64,000 nucleotides of DNA from Streptomyces nigra (GTDB lineage: Bacteria > Actinomycetota > Actinomycetes > Streptomycetales > Streptomycetaceae): assembly GCF_003074055.1 (NCBI RefSeq), contig NZ_CP029043.1, forward strand, positions 6,812,501 through 6,876,500, read 5' to 3'. Below are positions 8,030 to 16,022 of the stretch, piece after piece; the stretch's first letter is position 1, and every line of letters begins with the position of its first letter. The notes beneath the pieces are model-generated. The model ran no database searches. It saw nothing but the letters and a program-made list of their open reading frames with translations, and was not told the origin of the DNA. Position numbers and translations under genes: made by a program.

Positions 8030-8422
8030 ATGCCGCTGGTGAAAGCCGGCTACGTCGTGCTCGACTGCGCCGAGCCGGAGAAACTCGCCGTGTTCTACAA
8101 GGAGTTGCTGGAGGGCGAGCAGACCGACGCCACCGCCAACCGGGTGGAGATCCAGGGTGCCGACGGCACCCGGCTGGCCTTCCGCCGCGACATGAACGCC
8201 ACCCCGCCGAGCTGGCCCCGCCCCGAGAACTCCCTCCAGGCGCACCTGGACTTCGTGGTGGAGGACCTGGACGAGGCGGAGCGCCGGATCGTCGGCCTCG
8301 GGGGCCGGCCCGTGGAGGCGAAGGACGCGCCGGGACCGTACGAGGAGCGCGGCTTCTCCGACCCGGCCGGTCACTCCTTCACCCTGCGCCGCACGCCGGG
8401 CACGGCGCCCAAGCAGGGCTGA
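8030..8422 (+). CDS. VOC (glyoxalase/dioxygenase-like) family protein
   Basis: This 130-residue protein has one vicinal-oxygen-chelate fold made of two beta-alpha-beta-beta-beta modules. The first module (VKAGYVVLDCAEPEKLAVFYKELL) lacks the usual His metal ligand at the expected place. The second has HLDFVVEDLDEAERRIV. It ends with the common GFSDPAGHSFTL motif. Family members include glyoxalase I, extradiol dioxygenases and antibiotic-binding proteins; there is nothing here to assign a substrate. GGAGGAG precedes ATG 8030. A tandem 18-base repeat begins right at its stop codon. Confidence 0.8.
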   Translation: MPLVKAGYVVLDCAEPEKLAVFYKELLEGEQTDATANRVEIQGADGTRLAFRRDMNATPPSWPRPENSLQAHLDFVVEDLDEAERRIVGLGGRPVEAKDAPGPYEERGFSDPAGHSFTLRRTPGTAPKQG

Positions 8423-8456
8423 GGACCCCGACAGCGCTGAGGACCCCGACAGGGCT

Positions 8457-8487
8457 GAGGCCCCCGAGGACACACTCCGGGGGCCTC
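8457..8487. terminator. Bidirectional terminator hairpin
   Basis: GAGGCCCCCG (8457-8466) and CGGGGGCCTC (8478-8487) form a perfect 10-base stem with an 11-base loop. It sits between the convergent VOC and DUF4235 genes. There is no T-run, which is usual for Streptomyces terminators. Confidence 0.65.
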
Positions 8488-8498
8488 GCACCGGGCCG

Positions 8499-8801
8499 TC
8501 AGTCGCGTCCGCCCTTCTCGCCGGACGGCCAGACGCCGGTGGAGCGTTCGACGGCCTTGGCGCCGGCGCGGTCCGCGAGGCTGCGGGCCATCGCGAACAG
8601 GGCGCCCTGGACCGCCGCGGCGAGCAGGATCTCCCCCCAGCCGCGGTCCTGGTCCAGGGCGTCCGGCGCGTCCTCCTCGTGCCGGAGCGCCATCCACGTC
8701 TTGCGGAAGGCGAGCCCAGCCATCCAGCCGGTGCCCCAGCCCAGTGCGAACCCCAGCGGTTTGTAGGCGAGGGGGAGCTTCGCCTTCTTCTTCTTGCCCA
8801 T
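8499..8801 (-). CDS. DUF4235 small membrane protein
   Basis: This 100-residue protein matches the DUF4235 pattern common in actinobacteria: a lysine-rich N-terminus, a membrane-like segment with the conserved YKPLGFALGWGTGWMAGLAFRK feel, an acidic stretch, and a second amphipathic helix (GEILLAAAVQGALFAMARS). Function is unknown; the family often lies near stress and cell-envelope genes. It is followed downstream by a bidirectional hairpin, and the GST-like gene upstream is read in the same direction. Confidence 0.8.
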   Translation of the reverse strand: MGKKKKAKLPLAYKPLGFALGWGTGWMAGLAFRKTWMALRHEEDAPDALDQDRGWGEILLAAAVQGALFAMARSLADRAGAKAVERSTGVWPSGEKGGRD

Positions 8802-8823
8802 GTGCCTGTGCCTCCTTCGTCGT

Positions 8824-9837
8824 TCAGGGACGCGCGTGCGCCGGTACCCGCTCGGCCTCGGGAACCGGCCCGGGCGGTGTCCCGTCGCCGAACGGCCTCC
8901 CGCCCAGCTCCGCGCGATGGTGCTCGGTCAGCCAGCCCGACAGATCCGGCCCCACGGGGACGATGCCGGTCGGGTTGATCCCGGTGTGGACCTGGTAGTA
9001 GTGCCGTTTGATGTGGTCGAAGTCGACGGTGTCGCCGAACCCCGGGGTCTGGTGGAGATCACGGACGTACGCCCACAGCACCTGGTTCTCCGTCAGCTTC
9101 CAGCGGTTGCACTTGAAGTGACCGTGATAGACGGCGTCGAAACGGACCAGTGTGGTGAAGAGCCGGATGTCCGCCTCCGTGATCGTGTCCCCGACCAGGT
9201 ACCGCTGGCCCGCCAGCCGCTCCGTCAGCAGGTCCAGCCGCCGGAAGAGCCGGTGGTACGCCCGCTCGTACTCCTCCTGCCCGGTGGCGAAGCCCGCCCG
9301 GTAGACGCCGTTGTTGACGTCCTCGTACACCTCGGCCATCACCTGGTCGATCTCGTCGCGCAGCGGCTCCGGGTACAGGTCGGGCGCGCCCTCGCGGTGC
9401 AGGTCCGTCCACTCGGTCGCCAGGTCGAGCGTGATCCGCTGGTAGTCGTTGGTGACCAGCTCGCCGCTGGGCACGTCCACGATCGCGGGGACGCTGACAC
9501 CGCCCGGGTAGTCCGTCTCCCGGCGGTCGTACGCCTCGCTGAGGAAGCGGATGCCGAGCACCGGGTCGCGACCGTCGGGGTCCAGTGTGAACCGCCAGCT
9601 CCGGTCGTCCTGGACCGGGTCGGCGACCGCCAGCGGCAGGGCCTTCTCCAGTCCCAGCAGCCTCCGGGAGACAAGTGCCCTGCTCGCCCAGGGGCAGGCG
9701 CGGCTGACGACCAGCCGGTACCGGCCCGCCTCGACCGGCCATCCGTCCCGGCCGTCCCTCGTGATCCGGTCCGTGAAGTGCGCCCTGGACCGCTGGAACG
9801 CCTTCCGGCCGTAGGCGGTGTTTCCCCCGCCGCTCAT
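8824..9837 (-). CDS. Glutathionyl-hydroquinone reductase-like GST family protein (ECM4 type)
   Basis: This 337-residue protein belongs to the ECM4/GS-hydroquinone reductase branch of the glutathione S-transferase superfamily. The thioredoxin-like N-terminal domain has the catalytic motif CPWA with Cys48, and the C-terminal all-helical domain includes RYLVGDTITEADIRLFTTLVRFD. Known enzymes reductively remove glutathione from quinone conjugates. Streptomyces lack glutathione and use mycothiol, so the thiol partner here is probably mycothiol or another compound. The start ATG 9837 is well supported. It is divergent from the CDF transporter gene. Confidence 0.88.
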   Translation of the reverse strand: MSGGGNTAYGRKAFQRSRAHFTDRITRDGRDGWPVEAGRYRLVVSRACPWASRALVSRRLLGLEKALPLAVADPVQDDRSWRFTLDPDGRDPVLGIRFLSEAYDRRETDYPGGVSVPAIVDVPSGELVTNDYQRITLDLATEWTDLHREGAPDLYPEPLRDEIDQVMAEVYEDVNNGVYRAGFATGQEEYERAYHRLFRRLDLLTERLAGQRYLVGDTITEADIRLFTTLVRFDAVYHGHFKCNRWKLTENQVLWAYVRDLHQTPGFGDTVDFDHIKRHYYQVHTGINPTGIVPVGPDLSGWLTEHHRAELGGRPFGDGTPPGPVPEAERVPAHARP

Positions 9838-9994
9838 GATCGCTCCCTTCCGCAGGCCGCCCGGTCCGAGGCCGGGTTCCTCGGTTCACGTCCGCCATGC
9901 GGCGGGCCGCCCGAACGCCCCGGCTCCCACCGAGTCCCCCGTATTCGGCCGACTGCACGGTGTGGACGGGTCGGGCCGGGGCAGTCGCCGATAG

Positions 9995-10966
9995 GTGAGC
10001 AGCAATACGGACACCCCGAAATCCGACCGCAGGACCAGGATCACGGTCATCGTGGCCCTGGTCGCCAACCTCGTCATCGCCGTCGCCAAGGCCGTCGGCG
10101 GGCTCCTCGCCCACTCGCCCGCCCTGCTGTCGGAGGCGGCACACTCCGTGGCGGACAGCCTCAACGAGGTGTTCCTGCTCGCCGCGCTGCGCCGCAGCCG
10201 GCGCCCCGCGGACGCCCGGCACCCCTTCGGCTACGGCAAGGAGCGGTTCTTCTGGTCGCTGCTCGCGGCCGTCGGGATCTTCGTGATGGGCGGCTGCTTC
10301 TCGGTCTACCAGGGCGTGGAGGCCCTGCGCGGCGGCTCCGAGGAGTCGTTCGGCGGCTATGTGGCGGGCATGATCGTCCTCGGAGTCGCCTTCCTCGCCG
10401 AGGGCGTGTCGCTGGTGCGGGCGCTGCACCAGGTGCGCAAGCAGGGCGGCCTCGCCGACGGGATGCGCGACCCGGCGCTGCGCACGGTCGTCGCCGAGGA
10501 CGGCACGGCGGTGGTCGGCGTGACCCTCGCCTTCACCGGCATGGCGCTGCACATGGCAACCGGGCAGGTGGTGTGGGAGGCGTCGGCGTCGATGGCGATC
10601 GGCGCGCTGCTCGTCTTCGTCGCCTACCGGCTGGGGCGCGAGGCCCGCGACCAGCTGATCGGCGAGGCGGCCGACCCGGAGGCGGCCGCCCGCATCTGCG
10701 CCCTGCTGGAGGCGCAGCCCGAGATCGACAGTGTCGAGGCGCTGTTCACGATGAAGACGGGGCTGGAGAGCGCGCTGGTGGCGGCGCGGATCGACCTCAT
10801 GCCGGGCCTGGACAGCGAGCGGGTCGAGGAGGTCGCCGTACGGATCAAGCGGTCCATCGGCCACACGATCGCCGAGGCGGACGAGATCTTCCTCGACATC
10901 ACCGAGCGGTCGGCGCGCGAGGCACAGGGAAGCCCCGCCGCGACGGGGGAACGCGGCGGGGCCTGA
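9995..10966 (+). CDS. Cation diffusion facilitator (CDF) metal efflux transporter
   Basis: This 323-residue CDF family exporter moves Zn, Co, Fe or Mn out of the cell by proton exchange. It has six predicted membrane helices, the TM2 metal-site region SEAAHSVADSLNEVFLL, the loop HPFGYGKERFFWSL, TM5 positions around AVVGVTLAFTG, and a C-terminal cytoplasmic ferredoxin-like domain (IDSVEALFTMKTGLESALV). The start is GTG 9995 with little ribosome-site signal. The last codons lie inside a strong terminator hairpin. I cannot predict the metal with confidence. Confidence 0.9.
   Translation: MSSNTDTPKSDRRTRITVIVALVANLVIAVAKAVGGLLAHSPALLSEAAHSVADSLNEVFLLAALRRSRRPADARHPFGYGKERFFWSLLAAVGIFVMGGCFSVYQGVEALRGGSEESFGGYVAGMIVLGVAFLAEGVSLVRALHQVRKQGGLADGMRDPALRTVVAEDGTAVVGVTLAFTGMALHMATGQVVWEASASMAIGALLVFVAYRLGREARDQLIGEAADPEAAARICALLEAQPEIDSVEALFTMKTGLESALVAARIDLMPGLDSERVEEVAVRIKRSIGHTIAEADEIFLDITERSAREAQGSPAATGERGGA
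10932..10962 (+). terminator. Terminator hairpin overlapping the CDF stop region
   Basis: GCCCCGCCGCG (10932-10942) pairs perfectly with CGCGGCGGGGC (10952-10962) around a 9-base loop. The hairpin lies in the last codons of the transporter, just before the TGA at 10964. Confidence 0.6.
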
Positions 10967-11001
10967 CGACCGTGTGCCCCGCCCGCGCCCGTTCATACGC
11001 C

Positions 11002-11026
11002 CGGCCCGGAAGAAATTTCCGGGCCG
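11002..11026. terminator. Second hairpin between convergent genes
   Basis: CGGCCCGGAA (11002-11011) and TTCCGGGCCG (11017-11026) make a perfect 10-base stem with a 5-base loop, immediately beyond the stop of the convergent deazaflavin-dependent gene (11030). It can serve both strands. Confidence 0.6.
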
Positions 11027-11029
11027 TGC

Positions 11030-11479
11030 TCACTTCGCGTCGAACGGCTCCAGGACGAACACCGGGATCTCCCGGTCCGTCTTCTTCTGGTAGTCCGCGT
11101 AAGGCGGGTAGGCGGCGACGGCCCGCTCCCACCACTCGGCCCTCTCGGCGCCCGTGACCTCACGGGCCCTCATGTCCTGCTTCACCGGGCCGTCCTGGAG
11201 CTCGACATGCGGCTCGGCCTTCACGTTGTGGTACCAGACCGGGTGCGTCGGCGCCCCGCCCTGCGAGGCGACCACGGCGTAGCGGCCCTCGTGCTCGACG
11301 CGCATCAGGGGCGTCTTGCGGATCTTGCCGCTCTTGGCGCCACGGGTCGTGAGCACGATGACGGGCAGCCCGGTGTCCATGAGCGTGGTGCCCTCGGTAC
11401 CGCCGGAACGCTCGTACAACTCCACCTGGTCGCGAACCCACTTGCTCGGGCTGGGCTCGTATTCGCCCTCGAGAGGCAT
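11030..11479 (-). CDS. Deazaflavin (F420)-dependent nitroreductase family protein
   Basis: This 149-residue protein belongs to the Ddn-like split-barrel family, which uses coenzyme F420 to reduce quinones and nitro compounds. Family signature segments are YERSGG, VIVLTTRGAKSGKIRKTPLMRVEHEGRYAVVAS (a fold-wide phosphate/cofactor-binding strand) and HPVWYHNVKAEPHVELQ. I chose ATG 11479 by comparison with the family start MPLEGEYEPSPSKWV; ATG 11488 and a longer frame to 11548 are possible but have poor coding character. It is separate from its convergent and divergent neighbours. The physiological substrate is unknown. Confidence 0.85.
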   Translation of the reverse strand: MPLEGEYEPSPSKWVRDQVELYERSGGTEGTTLMDTGLPVIVLTTRGAKSGKIRKTPLMRVEHEGRYAVVASQGGAPTHPVWYHNVKAEPHVELQDGPVKQDMRAREVTGAERAEWWERAVAAYPPYADYQKKTDREIPVFVLEPFDAK

Positions 11480-11567
11480 GACATCCATCCCATCGTCGGA
11501 TACGTGGAACTGAACACTCCCTGCAACAGTCGCACAGTGACCGGTCATCCGGCTCCGGACCCGCCGT

Positions 11568-12215
11568 CTACACCGCCATCCGCACCGCCAGCGCCAGGAT
11601 CACCGCGCTCGACAGCAGCGCGGTCACCAACCGCCCCCGGTGCCCGGTCAGCACCCGGCCGAGCAGGGCGCCGCCCCCGGCGAGCAGGATCTGCCAGCTC
11701 GCCGACGCGGCGAACGCGGCCAGCACGAACACGCCCTGGGCGGTCACCGGCACGGTGTCCGCCGTCCGGGTGCCGAGCACCAGGGCCGTGAAGTAGACGA
11801 CCGTGGTCGGGTTCAGCAGGGTGATGCCCAGCAGCGCCAGATAGGCGCGGCCGGGCCCGGGCGGCGGGGGAGCGGACCGGGTGGCGAGCCGCTGAGCCCG
11901 GTAGTGGCGTACGGCGGTGACGGCGCCCCACACGGCGAGCACCGCCAGCACCACGGCCGAGGCCCAGCGCAGCGGCACCGTGAACGGCCGCAGGGCGCCC
12001 GCGAGCGCGGAGCCGCCGACGGTGGCCAGCAGGGCGTAGAGCCCGTCGGCCGTCGCGACGCCGAGGGCGGCGCAGACACCGGTGCGCAGGGACGTACGGG
12101 CCGTCAGGGAGACGAGATAGGTCGCGACCGCGCCGACGGGTACGGCGATGCCGTAGCCGGCCAGCAGGCCCGCGACGAGCGCGGCGGTCACGACGTGGGA
12201 GGCGTCGGTCCCCAC
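11568..12215 (-). CDS. LysE family amino-acid exporter
   Basis: This 215-residue integral membrane protein fits the LysE/RhtB exporter family in length and in its six hydrophobic segments. The conserved early GxxxPVGAVATYLVSLTARTSLRTGVCAALGVATAD stretch is seen at residues ~20-60, and the mid-protein NPTTVVYFTALVLG matches the family NP motif in a helix. Start GTG 12215 has no clear ribosome site. A 35-codon open frame (12188-12295) ends inside its first codons, so coupled translation or a different start remains possible. The exported amino acid cannot be told. Confidence 0.8.
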   Translation of the reverse strand: MGTDASHVVTAALVAGLLAGYGIAVPVGAVATYLVSLTARTSLRTGVCAALGVATADGLYALLATVGGSALAGALRPFTVPLRWASAVVLAVLAVWGAVTAVRHYRAQRLATRSAPPPPGPGRAYLALLGITLLNPTTVVYFTALVLGTRTADTVPVTAQGVFVLAAFAASASWQILLAGGGALLGRVLTGHRGRLVTALLSSAVILALAVRMAV

Positions 12216-12295
12216 GGTCGGCCGGGCTGCTGCTGGGACCGCACCGGAAGGACGGCGGCGGACGTCAGCGGCAGGAAGGCGATGTTCTTCGGCAT
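12188..12295 (-). other. Short upstream ORF overlapping the LysE start
   Basis: A 35-codon frame starts at ATG 12295 and stops about 27 bases inside the LysE gene. Its third codon positions are GC-rich, as in coding DNA, and it contains a Gln-Gln-Gln run followed by a Pro-rich end. It lacks an obvious ribosome site. It may be a leader peptide or simply chance open frame in GC-rich DNA. Confidence 0.25.
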
Positions 12296-12512
12296 GGCCG
12301 GATTCTGCTGGCGCCGCCCGGCCGGCGACAAGCCAATTTCCCCCGGGCCCGGGCGCGCGGCGTTCTCCGTGCCTTTTGGGCGAAGCCTTGTGCGATCATC
12401 CCCGGCCAGTTTTCCGGTGCCGCTTGTTCTGGCCGAACTTGACGTCGTCCTTTAGGTGCCCCGGGCATCTAATGAAGATCGGCACGACACCCTTCGTCTG
12501 CGAGGTCTTTTC

Positions 12513-13721
12513 ATGACGGACATGACGGAAACCCCCACCGTCGCCTTTCCCCAGAGCCGGACCTGTCCGTACCACCCGCCCGCCGCCTACGCCCCGCTGC
12601 GCGACACCCGCCCGCTGGCCCGCGCCCGTCTCTACGACGGCCGCCTCGTCTGGACGGTCACCGGTCACCGCCTCGCCCGCACCCTGCTCGCCGACCCCCG
12701 CCTCTCGACCGACCCCACCCGGCCGGAGTTCCCCGCCACCACGGAACGCATCGCCCGGATCCGGCGCCGCCGGACCGCCCTGCTGGGCGTCGACGACCCC
12801 GAACACCGCGTCCAGCGGCGCATGATGGTCCCCAGCTTCACCCTCCAGCGCGCCACCGCGCTGCGCCCCCGGATCCAGCAGGTCGTCGACGAACGCCTCG
12901 ACGCGATGATCGCCGGCGGCCCGCCCGCCGATCTCGTCACCGCGTTCGCGCTGCCGGTGCCGTCCATGGTGATCTGCGCCCTGCTCGGCGTGCCCTACGA
13001 GGACCACGACTTCTTCGAGGAGCAGTCACGCCGGCTGCTGCGCGGCCCGACGGCCGAGGACTCCATGGACGCCCGCGCCCGTATGGAGGCCTACTTCGAC
13101 GAGCTGATCGACCGCAAGCAGCGGCAGGACGCGCCCGGCGACGGCGTCCTGGACGAACTCGTCCACCAGCGCCTGGCCGAGGGCGAGCTGGACCGCGAGG
13201 GGCTCATCGCCATGGCGATCATCCTGCTCGTGGCCGGTCACGAGACGACCGCCAACATGATCTCGCTCGGCACCTTCACGCTGCTCGGGCACCCCGAGCG
13301 GCTGGCCGAGCTGCGCGCCCACCCGGACCTGGTGCCCGCGGCCGTCGAGGAGCTGCTGCGCATGCTGTCCATCGCGGACGGCCTGCTGCGCGTAGCCGTC
13401 GAGGACATCGAGGTGGCCGGGGAGACGATCCGCGCGGGCGACGGCGTCATCTTCTCGACGTCGGTCATCAACCGGGACGAGGCCGTCTACCCCGAACCCG
13501 ACACCCTGGACCTGCACCGCCCGGCCCGGCACCACGTCGCCTTCGGGTTCGGCATCCACCAGTGCCTCGGGCAGAACCTGGCCCGCGCCGAGATGGAGAT
13601 CGCCCTGCGCACCCTGTTCGACCGCCTGCCCGGGCTCCGCCTGACGGTCCCCCCGGAGGAAATCCCGTTCAAACCGGGCGACACGATCCAGGGGATGCTG
13701 GAACTCCCCGTGACCTGGTAA
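12513..13721 (+). CDS. Cytochrome P450 (CYP105-like)
   Basis: This 402-residue soluble bacterial P450 has all the expected motifs. The oxygen-binding I-helix is AGHETTANM, the K-helix ExxR is in EELLR, and the heme loop FGFGIHQCLGQ has its thiolate ligand at about Cys351. I chose ATG 12513, which has GAGG in front; a frame upstream to 12456 has weak coding character. The general pattern resembles CYP105-type monooxygenases that hydroxylate drugs and natural products. The ferredoxin gene 12 bases downstream should deliver its electrons. A ferredoxin reductase is not in the window. Confidence 0.95.
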   Translation: MTDMTETPTVAFPQSRTCPYHPPAAYAPLRDTRPLARARLYDGRLVWTVTGHRLARTLLADPRLSTDPTRPEFPATTERIARIRRRRTALLGVDDPEHRVQRRMMVPSFTLQRATALRPRIQQVVDERLDAMIAGGPPADLVTAFALPVPSMVICALLGVPYEDHDFFEEQSRRLLRGPTAEDSMDARARMEAYFDELIDRKQRQDAPGDGVLDELVHQRLAEGELDREGLIAMAIILLVAGHETTANMISLGTFTLLGHPERLAELRAHPDLVPAAVEELLRMLSIADGLLRVAVEDIEVAGETIRAGDGVIFSTSVINRDEAVYPEPDTLDLHRPARHHVAFGFGIHQCLGQNLARAEMEIALRTLFDRLPGLRLTVPPEEIPFKPGDTIQGMLELPVTW

Positions 13722-13733
13722 GAGGCTCCGGTC

Positions 13734-13988
13734 ATGCACAACGACACGCATGAGACACACGAGACCACCCCGGGCGCGGCCTCCGGGACCCGTATCGACA
13801 TCGACCACGACCTCTGCGTCGGCGCCGGGCAGTGCGCCCTGGTCGCCCCGGCCGTCTTCACGCAGGACGACGACGGCTTCAGCGAGCTGATCCCCGGCCG
13901 CGAGGACGGCGCCGGCGACCCGATGGTCCGGGAGGCCGTCCGAGCCTGCCCGGTCAGCGCCATCACCGTGACGGAGGCGGTCGGCTGA
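13734..13988 (+). CDS. Ferredoxin, 3Fe-4S type, partner of the P450
   Basis: This 84-residue ferredoxin has a histidine- and threonine-rich N-terminal tail, then IDIDHDLCVGAGQCALVAPAVF and, near the end, VRACPVSAI. The cysteine spacing (C-x5-C with a later C-P) is that of single-cluster 3Fe-4S ferredoxins that reduce Streptomyces P450s. It is 12 bases downstream of the P450 in one operon. Confidence 0.92.
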   Translation: MHNDTHETHETTPGAASGTRIDIDHDLCVGAGQCALVAPAVFTQDDDGFSELIPGREDGAGDPMVREAVRACPVSAITVTEAVG

Positions 13989-14033
13989 CGGCCCCTCGTA
14001 CGGGCCCGGCCGGCCGTTGAGTAGGGTTCCCGG

Positions 14034-14615
14034 ATGACCGAGCGGACGCAGGCCGGAGGGACGCCGGCCGGAGAAGCCGGGAAACCCGGGAAGCCCTTCC
14101 TCTACGTCGTCGTCTGCGCCGCGGGGATCGCGGCCGAGGTGGACAAGCTGGTCGGTGCCGCGCTGGAGCGGGACTGGGAGGTCGGGGTGATCGCGACCCC
14201 GGCCGCCCTGAACGGCTTCTTCGACACCACCGCCGTCGAGACCCTGACGGGCCGGCCGATCCGCTCCGCCTGGCGCACCCCGGCCGACCCGCGCCCGTTC
14301 CCGCCGCCGGACGCCGTCGCCGTCGCGCCGGCCACCTTCAACACGATCAACAAGTGGGCGGCGGGCATCGCCGACACCCTGGCCCTCGGCACCCTGTGCG
14401 AGGCGGCCGGTCTCGGCGTCCCCGTCGCCGTCCTGCCCTGCGTCGCCGACGCGCTGGCCGCCCACCCGGCCTACCGGGACAGCCTGGAGCGGCTGCGCGG
14501 CATGGGGGTGCGCATCGGCGAGCCGTACACGGGCGAACCCGGCCCGGACGGCGTACGGGCCGAGTTCGGTTGGGAGCGGGCGCTGGACCTGCTGACCGGG
14601 CCGGGAGCGCCGTAG
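14034..14615 (+). CDS. Flavoprotein (PPC decarboxylase-like fold)
   Basis: This 193-residue protein has the flavoprotein fold of phosphopantothenoylcysteine decarboxylase and EpiD. An N-terminal beta-strand/loop (FLYVVVCAAGIAAEVDKLVGAAL) is followed by the ligand loop APATFNTINKWAAGIADTLAL and the C-terminal VLPCVADALAAHPAY. Family members bind FMN and oxidatively decarboxylate C-terminal or substrate cysteines. The active-site His usual in PPC decarboxylase is not obvious, so the reaction is uncertain. It follows the ferredoxin by 45 bases and may be read through from that operon. Confidence 0.8.
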   Translation: MTERTQAGGTPAGEAGKPGKPFLYVVVCAAGIAAEVDKLVGAALERDWEVGVIATPAALNGFFDTTAVETLTGRPIRSAWRTPADPRPFPPPDAVAVAPATFNTINKWAAGIADTLALGTLCEAAGLGVPVAVLPCVADALAAHPAYRDSLERLRGMGVRIGEPYTGEPGPDGVRAEFGWERALDLLTGPGAP

Positions 14616-14655
14616 GCTCGCCGGGTAACCCTTCCCGACGGCAGGAGCAGCAACG

Positions 14656-15624
14656 ATGCAGTACGTGAAGCTCGGTTCGACGGGCCTGGACGTGTCGCGG
14701 ATCTGTCTGGGCTGCATGACCTACGGGATCCCGGACCGCGGCGCGCACGAGTGGACCCTCGACGAGGAGGCGTCGCGGCCGCTGATCCGGCAGGCGCTGG
14801 ACGCCGGGATCAATTTCTTCGACACCGCCAACGTCTACTCCGACGGCACCAGCGAGGAGATCGTCGGCAAGGCGCTGTGCGACTTCGCCCGCCGGGACGA
14901 GATCGTCCTCGCGACGAAGGTCCACGGCCGGATGCACGCCGGGCCGAACGGCGCCGGGCTCTCCCGCAAGGCGATCATGACCGAGATCGACCACAGCCTC
15001 GCCCGCCTCGGCACGGACTACGTCGACCTCTACCAGATCCACCGCTTCGACCCGCACACCCCGGTCGAGGAGACGATGGAGGCGCTGCACGACCTGGTGA
15101 AGGCGGGCAAGGTGCGCTACATCGGGGCCAGTTCGATGTACGCGTGGCAGTTCTCCAAGATGCAGTACACCGCCGGGCGCCACGGCTGGACGAAGTTCGT
15201 GTCCATGCAGAACCACTACAACCTCCTCTACCGTGAGGAGGAGCGCGAGATGCTGCCGCTCTGCGCGGACCAGGGGGTCGGTGTGCTGCCGTGGAGCCCG
15301 CTGGCCCGCGGCCGGCTCACCCGGGACTGGGGGACCGCCACCGACCGCAGCACCCACGACGAGTTCGGCAGCCGGCTCTACGCCGACAGCGACCGGGTCG
15401 TCGTCGAGGCCGTCACCCGGGTCGCGAACGAGCGCGGTGTGCCGCGCGCCCAGGTGGCCCTCGCCTGGCTGCTGCACCAGGACACGGTGACGGCGCCCAT
15501 CGTCGGCGCGGCCCGCCCCGGGCACCTGGAGGACGCGGTCGCCGCGGTCGAACTGGAGCTCAGCGACAAGGAGTTGGCGGCGCTCCAGGAGCCGTACGCG
15601 CCCCATCCGGTCATCGGGCACTGA
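14656..15624 (+). CDS. Aldo/keto reductase
   Basis: This 322-residue TIM-barrel oxidoreductase reduces aldehydes or ketones with NADPH. The catalytic tetrad is visible as Asp56 (FFDTAN), Tyr61 (NVYSDG), Lys88 (LATKVHG) and the His of YQIHRFD. C-terminal cofactor residues follow (PIVGAARPGHLEDAV). The pattern resembles the YajO/AKR-like proteins common in Streptomyces. A purine-rich ribosome site (GGCAGGAGC) precedes ATG 14656. A terminator-like inverted repeat follows the stop. Confidence 0.93.
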   Translation: MQYVKLGSTGLDVSRICLGCMTYGIPDRGAHEWTLDEEASRPLIRQALDAGINFFDTANVYSDGTSEEIVGKALCDFARRDEIVLATKVHGRMHAGPNGAGLSRKAIMTEIDHSLARLGTDYVDLYQIHRFDPHTPVEETMEALHDLVKAGKVRYIGASSMYAWQFSKMQYTAGRHGWTKFVSMQNHYNLLYREEEREMLPLCADQGVGVLPWSPLARGRLTRDWGTATDRSTHDEFGSRLYADSDRVVVEAVTRVANERGVPRAQVALAWLLHQDTVTAPIVGAARPGHLEDAVAAVELELSDKELAALQEPYAPHPVIGH

Positions 15625-15639
15625 GCGGGCTCACGGACA

Positions 15640-15703
15640 GGCGCCTTCGTGCCGGGCCACGCAATGGTTGGCACCCCGGTTGTGAAGGCCCGGTGAAGGC
15701 GCC
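15640..15703 (+). terminator. Long imperfect inverted repeat after the aldo/keto reductase
   Basis: GGCGCCTTC (15640-15648) plus CCGGGCC pairs with GGCCCGG and GAAGGCGCC ending at 15703, leaving a loop of about 28 bases. It begins 15 bases beyond the stop codon, so it is probably a terminator. Confidence 0.45.
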
Positions 15704-15889
15704 TTCGTCCGTATGACCAGCGGAAAATGCCGTGCCGCGGCGGTTCAATGGTTTGCGATGAAGTCGGCGGAGTGTCGTGTGAATCCGTTTTCCCATTGCT
15801 TCGCCGATAGCCCGCAATACGGATGACTCGTCTATTGACAATGCGTCGAACACTGACCGTCACAGGCCCGGTGCACAATAGGAGAGCGG

Positions 15890-15921
15890 CTTGTTCTCGG
15901 TCCCTGACCTGTGCAAAGGTG
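15890..15921 (+). promoter_or_regulatory. Box CTTGTT-N13-CTGTGCAARGGTG, copy 1
   Basis: CTTGTT (15890-15895), thirteen free bases, then CTGTGCAAAGGTG (15909-15921). The same two blocks with identical spacing occur upstream of the paralogous gene at 22248. The rest of the 15704-16022 gap, before and after this box, shows AT-richer non-coding sequence and a TTGACA at 15835-15840 but no clear -10. Confidence 0.45.
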
Positions 15922-16022
15922 TGCCTCGCTCCTTTACGCCTCGCGCTTCACCAGAGCCGCACCCGGAGCATACCCATTGGTATGGACCATCAAGCCGCAG
16001 TGCCCTCCGGAGGAATGCCCCC

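Noticed and set aside
8420..8460. Two tandem 18-base copies after the VOC gene
   Set aside because: Short, beginning at the stop codon, and best seen as slippage next to a terminator; not enough for a separate function.
8794..11157. A 787-residue open frame on the plus strand
   Set aside because: It covers the antisense of the GST-like gene and a wrong frame of the CDF transporter; no domain is recognisable.
15891..16022. In-frame upstream start for the first lectin-fusion gene
   Set aside because: Codon bias is poor, the shared box overlaps its first codons, and GGAGGA supports GTG 16023.
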